Positions 7,811 to 15,335 of a stretch of 64,000 bases of DNA are shown here, piece after piece; positions within the stretch are counted from its first letter, which is position 1, and the number at the start of each line of letters is the position of its first letter. Under the pieces are notes generated by a model. It did no database searches, was not told where the DNA came from, and worked only from the letters and a program-made list of their open reading frames with translations. The DNA is from Oscillospiraceae bacterium. GTDB taxonomy: Bacteria > Bacillota > Clostridia > Oscillospirales > Ruminococcaceae. The position numbers were made by a program, and so were the translations under genes. Where the stretch lies: positions 62,001 through 126,000 of the forward strand of contig JAFUWN010000005.1 in the NCBI GenBank assembly GCA_017483465.1, given 5' to 3'.

Positions 7811-8668
7811 TTAATCATATTCTTCTTCGGGCGAGAGGAGTTCAGCGAGGAGTTTGAGGTCTTCCTCGTCATAGAATTCCAGCAGAAGCGTGCCTTTATT
7901 TTTTTTGAACTGGACTTTGACTTTTCTGCCGAGGCGATTTTTGAGAGCATGTTCAATTTCTCCGAAATAAGAAATTGTTTTGGAGACAGGAATATCATCC
8001 AGATCTTTAGAATCAGATTCGACAGCCATTTTTTCGAGCTGCCGGACATTCAGCTGACCGTCAGCTGCTTTCTGAGCGGCAAGAATCATCTGTTTCTGAT
8101 CAGAGAATGCTAACAGAGCCTTGGCATGACCGGTGGTAATATCGCCCTTGATGAGCATAGTCTGCACTTCTTCGGGGAGTTTGAGCAGCCGCAGGGCATT
8201 GGCAACCGTACTGCGTGAACAGCCTACTTTTTTAGCAATTTCGTCCTGTTTCATGCCGAAGTCATCCTGAAGCCGCTGAAAAGCCTTTGCTTCCTCGACA
8301 GGGTTCAGATCTTCTCTCTGAAGATTTTCGATCAGAGCGATTTCAGCCGTTTCAAGATCAGAGAGTTCCCGGACAATGACAGGCACTTCATTGAGAGAGA
8401 GCATTCTTGCCGCACGCCAGCGGCGTTCACCGGCGACAATCTGATAATTATTGCTGTCCGGCAGAGGTCTGACAAGAATTGGCTGAAGCATTCCATGTTC
8501 ACGGATCGAATTCGCAAGAGCAGAGATAGCAGCATCATCAAAATTTTTCCTGGGCTGATTGCGATTCGGTTCGATATCGGATAAACGGATTGTTTTTTTC
8601 GTCTGAATTTCAGCGGCATTATCTTCAAAGAGAGAGCCTAAGCCGCCGCCGAGACCGCCTTTTGCCAT
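7811..8668 (-). CDS. parB: Chromosome partitioning protein ParB (Spo0J)
   Basis: This 285-residue ParB CTPase clamp starts MAKGGLGGGLGSLFED, the usual N-terminal motif that contacts ParA. The CTP-binding core has QIVAGERRWRAARML (the GERRxR motif) and ALIENLQREDLNPVEEA. The helix-turn-helix QDEIAKKVGCSRSTVANAL recognises parS, and a C-terminal dimerisation domain ends in an acidic tail. It loads at the nearby parS palindromes, spreads and recruits SMC. It is the promoter-distal gene of soj - DUF6487-like - parB. It is about 40% shorter in gap to its paralogue's HTH than to the C-domain, so the two ParB copies are recognisably distinct. Confidence 0.95.
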   Translation of the reverse strand: MAKGGLGGGLGSLFEDNAAEIQTKKTIRLSDIEPNRNQPRKNFDDAAISALANSIREHGMLQPILVRPLPDSNNYQIVAGERRWRAARMLSLNEVPVIVRELSDLETAEIALIENLQREDLNPVEEAKAFQRLQDDFGMKQDEIAKKVGCSRSTVANALRLLKLPEEVQTMLIKGDITTGHAKALLAFSDQKQMILAAQKAADGQLNVRQLEKMAVESDSKDLDDIPVSKTISYFGEIEHALKNRLGRKVKVQFKKNKGTLLLEFYDEEDLKLLAELLSPEEEYD

Positions 8669-8727
8669 AACATCACATCACTTTCTTTTAAATATTTTAA
8701 AGCATTGATAAATCAGAATTTTGTTTA

Positions 8728-8943
8728 TTAATAATCCAGTATGATTTTTCTGCACGTTTTGCAGATATAGCCTTTTATGGTCGGGCGTGTAAAGGAAAAT
8801 GCACTGTCACTAAGTATAATACTGTCTGATGGGGCAAAGATTCCCATAATCAGTTTTTGATTTTCATCTTTCCATTTAAGGGCATATCTGTCGCCTAAAA
8901 TTTCTCCATACACCATCATGCGATTACAGTAAGGGCAATTCAT
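8728..8943 (-). CDS. Small zinc-ribbon-like protein (DUF6487-like)
   Basis: This 71-residue protein has a cysteine pair at each end: MNCPYCNRMM at the N-terminus and YICKTCRKIIL at the C-terminus. The two CxxC knuckles should hold one zinc. The layout (CPYC, a Trp-Lys segment, then C-terminal CxxC) matches small clostridial proteins annotated as DUF6487, of unknown function. The ATG at 8943 follows GAGGTGATTATATC. It is inserted between soj and parB, which are normally adjacent, and its reading direction and spacing suggest it is in the same transcript. Confidence 0.7.
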   Translation of the reverse strand: MNCPYCNRMMVYGEILGDRYALKWKDENQKLIMGIFAPSDSIILSDSAFSFTRPTIKGYICKTCRKIILDY

Positions 8944-8985
8944 GATATAATCACCTCTGAATTCTAATTTATTTTAATTATAAAA

Positions 8986-9789
8986 TCAGTCTTTTGCAAT
9001 ATTCAGCCGCAGTTTCATGATACTGCTGAGAGGCTCACCGAGGATTTCTTTTCCGAGGCATTCATAAGCAAGTGTGCCTTTGGAATGCTTATCATAATAC
9101 ATGACAGGCTTTCCATAGCTGGGAGCTTCCGAGAGCCGGACATTGCGGGGGATTTTAGTCTGAAAGACTTTAGCAGCAAAATACTGTTCCACTTCTTCGA
9201 CAACCTGACGGGAAACATTCAGGCGGTTGTCATACATAGTAAAGACAATGCCGAGAATATCAAGAGAAGGGTTATAATTGGCCCGGACAAGCTTCATGGT
9301 ATTGACAAGCTGTGTAAGGCCTTCAAGAGCATAGAATTCAGCCAGCATGGGGATTAATAATTCATCACAGGCTGTCATGCCGTTAATTGTCAGCTGACCG
9401 AGAGCCGGCGGGCAGTCAATAAAAATAAAATCATAATCTTCTTTGATTGTCAGAACCTGCATTTTGAGGCGGTTGAATCTCTGTTCCATATTGACGAGTT
9501 CGACTTCTGCACCGGCAAGGTCGGCATTTGCGGGAACAACGGAAACATTTTCAAATTCCGTCTGGATGACAGCATTTTTAATGCTTTCTTTTCCGGTAAG
9601 GATATCATAAGTAGAACAAGACAGATCTTTTTTACGAATTCCGAAACCGGTGGTCAGATTTCCCTGAGCATCAATATCGATGCAGAGAATTTTTTTTCCT
9701 CTTGAGCCGAGATAAGCGGCCAGATTGACAGTAGTAGTCGATTTGCCAACGCCGCCTTTCTGATTGGCGACAGCAATCACTTTACTCAT
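8986..9789 (-). CDS. soj: Chromosome partitioning ATPase Soj (ParA)
   Basis: This 267-residue ParA-type ATPase starts MSKVIAVANQKGGVGKSTTT, with the deviant Walker A motif (KGGVGKST, the signature lysine included). DAQGNLTTGFG (switch) and YDFIFIDCPPALGQLTIN (Walker B) follow. It binds DNA non-specifically as an ATP dimer, is stimulated by the ParB N-terminus and, in Bacillus, also regulates DnaA. The ATG at 9789 was chosen as the universal start of the domain, with AAAGGAG about 11 bases upstream. The upstream in-frame extension passes through the promoter at 9829-9857. It heads the operon soj - DUF6487-like - parB. Confidence 0.95.
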   Translation of the reverse strand: MSKVIAVANQKGGVGKSTTTVNLAAYLGSRGKKILCIDIDAQGNLTTGFGIRKKDLSCSTYDILTGKESIKNAVIQTEFENVSVVPANADLAGAEVELVNMEQRFNRLKMQVLTIKEDYDFIFIDCPPALGQLTINGMTACDELLIPMLAEFYALEGLTQLVNTMKLVRANYNPSLDILGIVFTMYDNRLNVSRQVVEEVEQYFAAKVFQTKIPRNVRLSEAPSYGKPVMYYDKHSKGTLAYECLGKEILGEPLSSIMKLRLNIAKD

Positions 9790-9828
9790 AGATGAGATAG
9801 CTCCTTTCTGAATTGAACTTCTGTTTTT

Positions 9829-9857
9829 ATTATAGCATGTCTGAGAAGATTTGTAAA
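9829..9857 (-). promoter_or_regulatory. soj promoter
   Basis: On the minus strand, TTTACA (9852-9857) is 17 bases from TATAAT (9829-9834), with an extended TGC before the -10. Transcription would begin about 30 bases ahead of the soj ATG. Confidence 0.75.
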
Positions 9858-9924
9858 GATTTTTTCGGAAAAAAATAATAAATTCCACGCAGAACAAGAC
9901 TCAGCAAGGAGGAAAACTGAGAAA

Positions 9925-9940
9925 TGTTCCACGTGGAACA
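9925..9940. promoter_or_regulatory. parS site 6
   Basis: TGTTCCACGTGGAACA between the noc-like stop codon and the soj promoter. Confidence 0.92.
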
Positions 9941-9954
9941 AAAACGAAAAAAAG

Positions 9955-10779
9955 TTAGTCTTTATGATTCAGGGGAATGCGGATTCTGTATTCAATATAA
10001 TCGGAGAACTGCATTTTTTGCGATTCGGCAGAAATTCCGGCGGCCTGCATAGTTTCAACGGCTTTCTGAATAGTATTGGTGAATAATCTGACATCCCGGA
10101 AGAGAACGCTGCGTTTGCGGAAGCTCTCCTGTTCTCTGGTATGATTCAGCTTTTCGTCGATAAACAGTTCTGTTTTTTCGACATTGAGGCCGAGTTTCGT
10201 AATTTTTTCAAGAACTGCCATACGTTCCTGGGGGCTTGCAATTTTGAGGAGAGCACGGGCATGACGTTCCGTAAGCTGATTTTCAAGGATATATTCTCTT
10301 TCTTTTGGGGTCAGCCGAAGCAGGCGGAGTTTATTGGCAACAGTACTCTGAGCACGTCCGAGCTGTACGGCGGCATCTTCCTGCGTCATGCCGTAGTAAG
10401 TAATTAATTTTTCAAGAGCAGCAGCTTCTTCAAAATAATTAAGATCTTGTCTCTGAATATTTTCGACAAGTGCAAGAATAGCAGAATTTCTGTCATTAAT
10501 TTCCATGACAATGCACGGAACAGACCGGAGACCGGCTAATTTGGCAGCTCTCAGGCGGCGTTCACCGGCGATAAGTTCATAAAGATTTCCATACTGCCGG
10601 ACAGTAAGCGGCTGTAGAATGCCGTTTTGCCGGATACTGTCAGAAAGAGCCTTGAGTTCTTCGGAATGAAAGACAGTTCTTGGCTGATGAGGATTCGGCC
10701 GGATATCCTCAATGCGGATATGCATCACCCTTTGTTCTGCGAGGGTTTGTCCTTTTGGGACGGTGAGAGCGGTAGACAT
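9955..10779 (-). CDS. noc: Second ParB-family protein, Noc-like
   Basis: This 274-residue ParB paralogue lies directly downstream of rsmG, as noc does in Bacillus. It has the CTPase motifs ELIAGERRLRAAKLA and ALVENIQRQDLNYFEEAAAL and the HTH QEDAAVQLGRAQSTVANKL. Bacillus Noc binds its own sites, associates with membrane through an N-terminal amphipathic helix and blocks FtsZ over the nucleoid. Here the N-terminus (MSTALTVPKGQTLAEQRVMH) shows no obvious such helix, and no Noc-type NBS palindrome was seen; only parS repeats are present. It may therefore bind parS and act as a second Spo0J. The ATG at 10779 has AAAGGAG upstream. The name noc is by position and family. Confidence 0.8.
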   Translation of the reverse strand: MSTALTVPKGQTLAEQRVMHIRIEDIRPNPHQPRTVFHSEELKALSDSIRQNGILQPLTVRQYGNLYELIAGERRLRAAKLAGLRSVPCIVMEINDRNSAILALVENIQRQDLNYFEEAAALEKLITYYGMTQEDAAVQLGRAQSTVANKLRLLRLTPKEREYILENQLTERHARALLKIASPQERMAVLEKITKLGLNVEKTELFIDEKLNHTREQESFRKRSVLFRDVRLFTNTIQKAVETMQAAGISAESQKMQFSDYIEYRIRIPLNHKD

Positions 10780-10835
10780 AGCATAAGCTCCTTTCAGATG
10801 TTCATAAAAAAGTTTTGTTGTATCTCTCTGTAATT

Positions 10836-10846
10836 TAATTATAGCA
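10836..10846 (-). promoter_or_regulatory. Extended -10 promoter of the noc-like gene
   Basis: TATAAT (10838-10843 on the minus strand) is preceded by TG-C, giving an extended -10. No good -35 hexamer is visible 17 bases further. It sits between the rsmG terminator and the noc-like start. Confidence 0.45.
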
Positions 10847-10867
10847 GATATAGAAAGCCGATGCTAT

Positions 10868-10905
10868 AAAAAAAATCCGTTATTTCTGTTGAAAATAACG
10901 GATTT
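10868..10905 (-). terminator. rsmG operon terminator
   Basis: AAATCCGTTATTT / AAATAACGGATTT (10873-10885 and 10893-10905), perfect 13-bp arms. On the minus strand they are followed by a T-run at 10868-10875. It separates the mnmG-to-rsmG operon from the noc-like gene. Confidence 0.88.
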
Positions 10906-10925
10906 CCGAACATATTCGTGTTTTT

Positions 10926-11636
10926 TTACAGTTGCTTTTGCTTAATCTGAGCAAATTTTCTGGGATATTTTGTCGGCGTAGGCGATATTTTTTTTATGAT
11001 ATAGATCGTTCTTTCATCGCCGTCGGGGAGCTGATAAGAGATAGTCTGTTCAAGTTTACCGCCGAGGATTTTAATAGCATTGCGTGCAGGTGAAATTTCT
11101 TCTTTGCCTTTCATAGCGATCCAGAAACCGCCGGTTCTGACATAAGGGAGAGAAAATTCAGCGAGCATCGGGAGAGCGGCGACCGCACGGGCAGTGACGA
11201 CATCGAAAGTTTCACGATAGTCAGGGAGTTTAGCAAGTTCTTCGGCTCTGCCGTGGATGGGAGTATAGCTGCATTCTAATTTTTGTTTTAATAATTCCAA
11301 AAAAGTAATACGTTTATTGAGGCTGTCGAGGAGAGTAACTGTAAAATCAGGCCGGAGCAGAGCGAGGGGCACACCGGGGAAACCGGCACCGCTGCCGATA
11401 TCCAAAACTTTAGCAGAATCCGGAAAACAGTTCTGAGCATGAATATATAACAGGAAGCTGTCTAAGAAATGTTTGGTTAAGATTTCATTTCCGTCAGTGA
11501 TGGCTGTCAGATTGACATGCTGATTATAGTCAACTAAGAAATCAGCATAAATTTCTAATTTCTGAAATGTTCCACGTGGAACATCGAGATGATATGATTG
11601 AAACAACTTTTGAGCAGATTGATAATCCGGGAGCAT
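10926..11636 (-). CDS. rsmG: 16S rRNA (guanine-527-N7)-methyltransferase
   Basis: This 236-residue class I methyltransferase modifies G527 of 16S rRNA using SAM; its loss gives low-level streptomycin resistance. The SAM-binding motif KVLDIGSGAGFPGVPLALL and the FDVVTARAVAALPML motif are intact. The start ATG at 11636 has CGGAGG ahead of it. Unusually, parS site 7 lies inside the coding region and encodes DVPRGTF near residues 18-24. This falls in the N-terminal segment that varies in RsmG proteins, so the palindrome is accommodated without touching the catalytic core. It is the last gene of the mnmE/mnmG operon before a strong terminator. Confidence 0.95.
   Translation of the reverse strand: MLPDYQSAQKLFQSYHLDVPRGTFQKLEIYADFLVDYNQHVNLTAITDGNEILTKHFLDSFLLYIHAQNCFPDSAKVLDIGSGAGFPGVPLALLRPDFTVTLLDSLNKRITFLELLKQKLECSYTPIHGRAEELAKLPDYRETFDVVTARAVAALPMLAEFSLPYVRTGGFWIAMKGKEEISPARNAIKILGGKLEQTISYQLPDGDERTIYIIKKISPTPTKYPRKFAQIKQKQL
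11568..11583. promoter_or_regulatory. parS site 7, inside rsmG
   Basis: TGTTCCACGTGGAACA within the rsmG coding sequence, read in frame as Val-Pro-Arg-Gly-Thr. It is only 89 bases from site 8. Confidence 0.92.
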
Positions 11637-11672
11637 AATAAAAAACCTCCGATAATAATATTTTTGAAAAAA

Positions 11673-11688
11673 TGTTCCACGTGGAACA
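11673..11688. promoter_or_regulatory. parS site 8
   Basis: TGTTCCACGTGGAACA in the gap between the DUF5984-like stop and the rsmG ribosome-binding site. Confidence 0.92.
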
Positions 11689-11690
11689 TA

Positions 11691-12512
11691 TTAAATTTTT
11701 TTGAGATCATCAAGGCAGTTTTTCCAGAGAGCAGAAATCTGATTCCAGTCACGAGGGAAAGCAGGCGGATTAGAAAGCGACTGAATTTTCTGTTGAAAGC
11801 CTTCTTTTCTGGTTTGATGTTCTTTAACAAGCTGAGGTTTATCAAGCTGAATATTTCCCCAGTTTTTATCGACAGCATTTTGAACTTGAACATCCATAGC
11901 CTGAAAGAAACTGGTATAAAATCTCTGAACTTCAGCAATAAAATCAGCATACTGCATTTCATAGCAGCCTTTAGGAGCAGTCCAGATATTTTTCCCGTTT
12001 TTGAGGGTGCGTTCATGATTATCCCACCAGAATTTGATCATATCACCGCACCGGAAAGCCCCGATCTGAGGGCCGCCGGTGAGATGACCGGAATCGAAAG
12101 AATTTTGCTGATAAAACCATTCTATGAGAGGATAGTAAGCCTCATCAAAATACCATGTATCGAAAACATCATCGGGGAGATCTTCATGAAGCAATTTCCA
12201 TTTATCGGTAAACGGCACAAAATTTTCAATATTATCATAAATATTTTTTGGAACAGATTCACAGATAAAAGGAAATGTCGCTGAAAAATCTTGCAAAAAT
12301 CTGGAAATCTGATAATTATTATATTTTATATCATCATTCCAGAAATTTATTGCATCCTGAGAATATTCATAGACGGTATGATTTCCGGCAGTAATCCAAA
12401 GCAAGCCGTCAGTAAGGCCATACCAATGCAAAGAAAGATGATTTTCATCACCCCACGGGACGATTTTATCTAATTCCTGTAACTGAAAATGAATTTGAAA
12501 ATTATGGTTCAC
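11691..12512 (-). CDS. DUF5984-like protein, 273 residues
   Basis: A soluble protein without signal peptide, rich in Trp and Asp. The N-terminal SLHWYGLTDGLLWITAGNHT followed by EYS and a YNNYQISRFLQDF segment matches the DUF5984 pattern (WFGLTDGxYWI). The family is uncharacterised and is often found in loci with polymorphic-toxin immunity genes. No toxin lies nearby. The GTG at 12510-12512 is eight bases from AGGAG and overlaps the stop of the previous gene by 4 bases, so the two are translationally coupled. It is one of three orphan genes inserted between mnmG and rsmG, which are normally adjacent. Confidence 0.65.
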   Translation of the reverse strand: MNHNFQIHFQLQELDKIVPWGDENHLSLHWYGLTDGLLWITAGNHTVYEYSQDAINFWNDDIKYNNYQISRFLQDFSATFPFICESVPKNIYDNIENFVPFTDKWKLLHEDLPDDVFDTWYFDEAYYPLIEWFYQQNSFDSGHLTGGPQIGAFRCGDMIKFWWDNHERTLKNGKNIWTAPKGCYEMQYADFIAEVQRFYTSFFQAMDVQVQNAVDKNWGNIQLDKPQLVKEHQTRKEGFQQKIQSLSNPPAFPRDWNQISALWKNCLDDLKKI

Positions 12513-13009
12513 ATTTCACACTCCTGAGATGTTCCACGTGGAACATGAATATGTTCGGCATCGAGCCGAATATGATAAAATTCCTGCAAGATAGGATTTT
12601 CATGCTGCATTGCATTTTGCAGAGCAATAAGGGTTCTTTTTCCGGTGCGTTTATCAAGAACAGCAAAAATCCTGACAAGAAGGCTTTGACTTTGCAGACT
12701 ATCCTGAATAGATTGATTATCGAAATTATGAAAAGCCTGATAAAAATTTCTCTGATCGAAACAGCCCTGAGATTCAGCAAGGAGATAAGCTTTTTCCCAG
12801 TCAGCCTGATGAGAGTAATAAATCTGACTATGAGCACCCATTTTGTCAAAGTAATTGCTTTTAAGGATTTCCACGCCGTCGAGCCGGATAGAAGCTCTGC
12901 CTTCACGGTCATGACAATTCCGGTAAGTAGTAACAAAATACTGAATATGATTTTTAAGGGAATCGGCAAGATAAACATTTTCGAGTTTATTTCTGACAGT
13001 TGACCACAT
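12509..13009 (-). CDS. SF0329-family-like protein, 166 residues
   Basis: The start at the ATG at 13009 (MWSTVRNKLENVYLADSLKN) follows AGGAGG by eight bases; a GTG nine bases earlier would overlap that site. The N-terminal pattern MW-S-VR-LE, then SLKNHIQYFVTTYR, REGRASIRLDGVEIL and the later AYLLAESQGCFDQRNFYQAF resemble the SF0329 family, small proteins of unknown role that recur in toxin-immunity clusters. The C-terminus reads through parS site 9 as HVPRGTS, so the last dozen residues are dictated by the palindrome and the next gene's ribosome-binding site. It is coupled to the DUF5984-like gene by a 4-base overlap. Confidence 0.6.
   Translation of the reverse strand: MWSTVRNKLENVYLADSLKNHIQYFVTTYRNCHDREGRASIRLDGVEILKSNYFDKMGAHSQIYYSHQADWEKAYLLAESQGCFDQRNFYQAFHNFDNQSIQDSLQSQSLLVRIFAVLDKRTGKRTLIALQNAMQHENPILQEFYHIRLDAEHIHVPRGTSQECEM
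12514..12545. repeat. Duplicated parS plus ribosome-binding-site block, copy 1
   Basis: On the minus strand the parS palindrome is followed by TCTCAGGAGTGTGAAA and then a start codon. The same 32-base block recurs at 13395-13426, so one junction was copied from the other. Confidence 0.8.
12530..12545. promoter_or_regulatory. parS site 9, inside the SF0329-like gene
   Basis: TGTTCCACGTGGAACA within the C-terminal codons of the 166-residue gene, directly ahead of the ribosome-binding site of the DUF5984-like gene. Confidence 0.92.
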
Positions 13010-13029
13010 GTTCCACACCTCCTGAAAAA

Positions 13030-13045
13030 TGTTCCACGTGGAACA
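13030..13045. promoter_or_regulatory. parS site 10
   Basis: TGTTCCACGTGGAACA in the 39-base gap between the 114- and 166-residue genes, followed at once by the AGGAGG of the latter. Confidence 0.92.
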
Positions 13046-13048
13046 AAT

Positions 13049-13393
13049 TTATAAATTATATTTTCTGATGACTTGAATTTCGACAGAATCAGCAGAAACA
13101 GAGAAATCAAGAAATTCAGAGCCGTTCCAGTTTTCGAGGAAGAAGCAGATTGTTCTGTCATCAATTAATTTTTGTTCAAGGACGGAGCAGTCCGCAACAT
13201 GCCCGGAAAACTGAGCATGATGAAAGAGAATCAAAATATCGCTGTTAGCAGGCTGAGAGCTTTGATAATTTTTCTGGAGAAAATCGCAGAACTGACACCA
13301 GACAGCAAAATTTCCGTCTTTTTTATAGATACCGGATTTAATAAAAATACTGTCATGAAAATAATAATTTTGGAATAATTCTGGAATCGTCAT
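13049..13393 (-). CDS. Hypothetical small protein, 114 residues
   Basis: Not firmly recognised. The protein starts MTIPELFQNYYFHDSIFIK behind AGGAGTGTGAAAC. An N-terminal FHDS motif followed by alternating hydrophobic strands is seen in several small, mostly beta, immunity-type families, so a similar fold is possible but unproven. There is no signal peptide or membrane segment. It is the first of three small genes between mnmG and rsmG and is framed by parS sites 10 and 11. Third positions are mixed and A/T-rich compared with mnmG, which hints at a later arrival. Confidence 0.55.
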   Translation of the reverse strand: MTIPELFQNYYFHDSIFIKSGIYKKDGNFAVWCQFCDFLQKNYQSSQPANSDILILFHHAQFSGHVADCSVLEQKLIDDRTICFFLENWNGSEFLDFSVSADSVEIQVIRKYNL

Positions 13394-13394
13394 G

Positions 13395-13426
13395 TTTCAC
13401 ACTCCTGAGATGTTCCACGTGGAACA
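13395..13426. repeat. Duplicated parS plus ribosome-binding-site block, copy 2
   Basis: Identical over 32 bases to 12514-12545, here placed between mnmG and the 114-residue gene. Confidence 0.8.
13411..13426. promoter_or_regulatory. parS site 11
   Basis: TGTTCCACGTGGAACA abutting the mnmG stop codon. Together with the following 17 bases it repeats the sequence at 12514-12545. Confidence 0.92.
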
Positions 13427-15301
13427 TTATTTATTTTGCGTAAGCCAGATAAGCAGAACAGAAATATCAGCGGGAGAGACACCGGAGATTCTGGAAGCCT
13501 GACCGATACTGACGGGCTGATGTTTATTTAATTTTTCGACAGCTTCGAGGCGGAGGCCATGAATTTCATGATAATCGAAATTCTGCGGGAGTTTCTTTTG
13601 TTCGAGGGACTGAGCTTTATGGATCATATCATATTGGCGGTTGATATAGCCTTCGTACTTGATTTGAATTTCGACTTGTTCACGGATTTCAGGGGATAAT
13701 GCAGGGCGGTCGGAATCGAACGGAGCAAGAATATCATAACCGAGCTGAGGCCGGCGGATAAGATCAGCGATTTTACATCCGGTAGAAAGGGGAGCAGTAC
13801 CGGAATTTTCCAGAAATTGGTTAAGATCAGGAGAGGGGGCAATATTGGAATGTTTCAGTCTGTCGATTTCAGATTCGACAAGAGCGTATTTATCAAGCAT
13901 TTTTTGATATTTCTGATCTGAAATAAGACCCAGCTGATGACCGATAGGCATCATACGGAAATCGGCATTATCCTGCCGGAGGACGAGTCTGTATTCGCTT
14001 CGGGAAGTCATCATTCTGTAAGGGTCGCTGCATCCTTTGCAGACGAGGTCGTCGATGAGAGTACCGATATAAGAGCCGGAGCGTTCAAGGATGAGTTGAT
14101 TTTTATTCTGAACGAAGAGAGCGGCATTAATACCGGCGACAAGGCCTTGAGCGGCGGCTTCTTCATAGCCGGAGCTGCCGTTGAACTGACCGGCACCGAA
14201 GAGACCGGAAACGGCTTTTGTTTCGAGAGTAGGTTTAAGAGCGGTAGGGTCAACGCAGTCATATTCGATAGCGTAAGCCGGGCGAAGGATTTCGACATTT
14301 TCGAGGCCTTTGATCGTTTTGAGGAAAGCGAGCTGAACATCTTCAGGGAGAGAAGAGGACATGCCCTGGAGGTAATATTCATCAGTAGAGAGTCCCATAG
14401 GTTCAATAAAAAGCTGATGGCGTTCTTTATCGGCAAATCTGACGACTTTATCTTCGATCGAGGGGCAGTAGCGAGGGCCGACACCTTCGATATTGCCGGA
14501 ATAGAGAGGAGAGCGGTGAAGATTCGCTTTAATGACATCATGAGTATTGAGATTCGTATAGCTGATATAGCAGGAGACCTGATTTTTGAAATCTTGATTT
14601 TGATTTTCAAAAGAGAACGGAACGATTTGAGAATCACCGTCCTGTTTTTCGAGAATATCGAAATTGATACTGCGTTTATGGACACGGCAGGGGGTACCGG
14701 TTTTGAATCTTCTGAGAGGGAGATATTGTTTCAGGCTTTCAGAGAGAGCATTTGCAGGGAGGGCAGAATCAGGGCCGCTTTCAAAAGAGACCTGCCCGAT
14801 ATGGATTTTGCCTTTGAGGTAAGTACCGGTAGCGATCACGACAGCTTTTGCGTGATAGACAGCACCGAGTTTTGTAACAATACCGGTAATATGCTGATTT
14901 TCGACTAAGATCTGAGCGGCCTCGCCTTGTTTGATGAATAGATTTTCCTGTTGTTCGCAGACATGTTTCATATGGGAATGATATTTAACACGGTCGGCCT
15001 GTACACGGAGGCTGTGAACAGCAGGACCTTTGCCACGGTTGAGCATACGGGATTGCAGGAAGCAGGCATCGGCGGCCTTGCCCATTTCACCGCCGAGAGC
15101 ATCGATTTCACGGACGAGATGGCCTTTGGCAGTACCGCCGATAGAGGGATTACAGGGCATATTAGCGATCTGATCGAGGGAGATGGTCATCAGGAGAGTT
15201 TTACAGCCGAGTCTTGCAGAAGCGAGACCGGCTTCGACACCGGCATGACCGGCACCGACGATAATCACATCGAAATCCCCCATTTGATATTCTTGATTCA
15301 T
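13427..15301 (-). CDS. mnmG: tRNA uridine-34 5-carboxymethylaminomethyl modification enzyme, FAD subunit
   Basis: This 624-residue MnmG (GidA) starts [20 protein letters not shown], with the FAD-binding GxGxxG motif. [20 protein letters not shown] and [19 protein letters not shown] are family signatures, and the C-terminal helical domain that binds MnmE and tRNA is present. With MnmE it installs the cmnm5 group on wobble U34 of tRNAs reading NNA/NNG codons. The ATG at 15301 is ten bases from AAGGTG; GTG at 15310 overlaps that site. It is 34 bases downstream of mnmE in the same operon. parS site 11 touches the stop codon. Confidence 0.96.
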   Translation of the reverse strand: MNQEYQMGDFDVIIVGAGHAGVEAGLASARLGCKTLLMTISLDQIANMPCNPSIGGTAKGHLVREIDALGGEMGKAADACFLQSRMLNRGKGPAVHSLRVQADRVKYHSHMKHVCEQQENLFIKQGEAAQILVENQHITGIVTKLGAVYHAKAVVIATGTYLKGKIHIGQVSFESGPDSALPANALSESLKQYLPLRRFKTGTPCRVHKRSINFDILEKQDGDSQIVPFSFENQNQDFKNQVSCYISYTNLNTHDVIKANLHRSPLYSGNIEGVGPRYCPSIEDKVVRFADKERHQLFIEPMGLSTDEYYLQGMSSSLPEDVQLAFLKTIKGLENVEILRPAYAIEYDCVDPTALKPTLETKAVSGLFGAGQFNGSSGYEEAAAQGLVAGINAALFVQNKNQLILERSGSYIGTLIDDLVCKGCSDPYRMMTSRSEYRLVLRQDNADFRMMPIGHQLGLISDQKYQKMLDKYALVESEIDRLKHSNIAPSPDLNQFLENSGTAPLSTGCKIADLIRRPQLGYDILAPFDSDRPALSPEIREQVEIQIKYEGYINRQYDMIHKAQSLEQKKLPQNFDYHEIHGLRLEAVEKLNKHQPVSIGQASRISGVSPADISVLLIWLTQNK

Positions 15302-15335
15302 AAATAACACACACCTTAAAATTTATTGAATATAT

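Noticed and set aside
13937-14908. 323-residue plus-strand frame inside mnmG
   Set aside because: Antisense shadow of mnmG with no ribosome-binding site; mnmG motifs are unambiguous.
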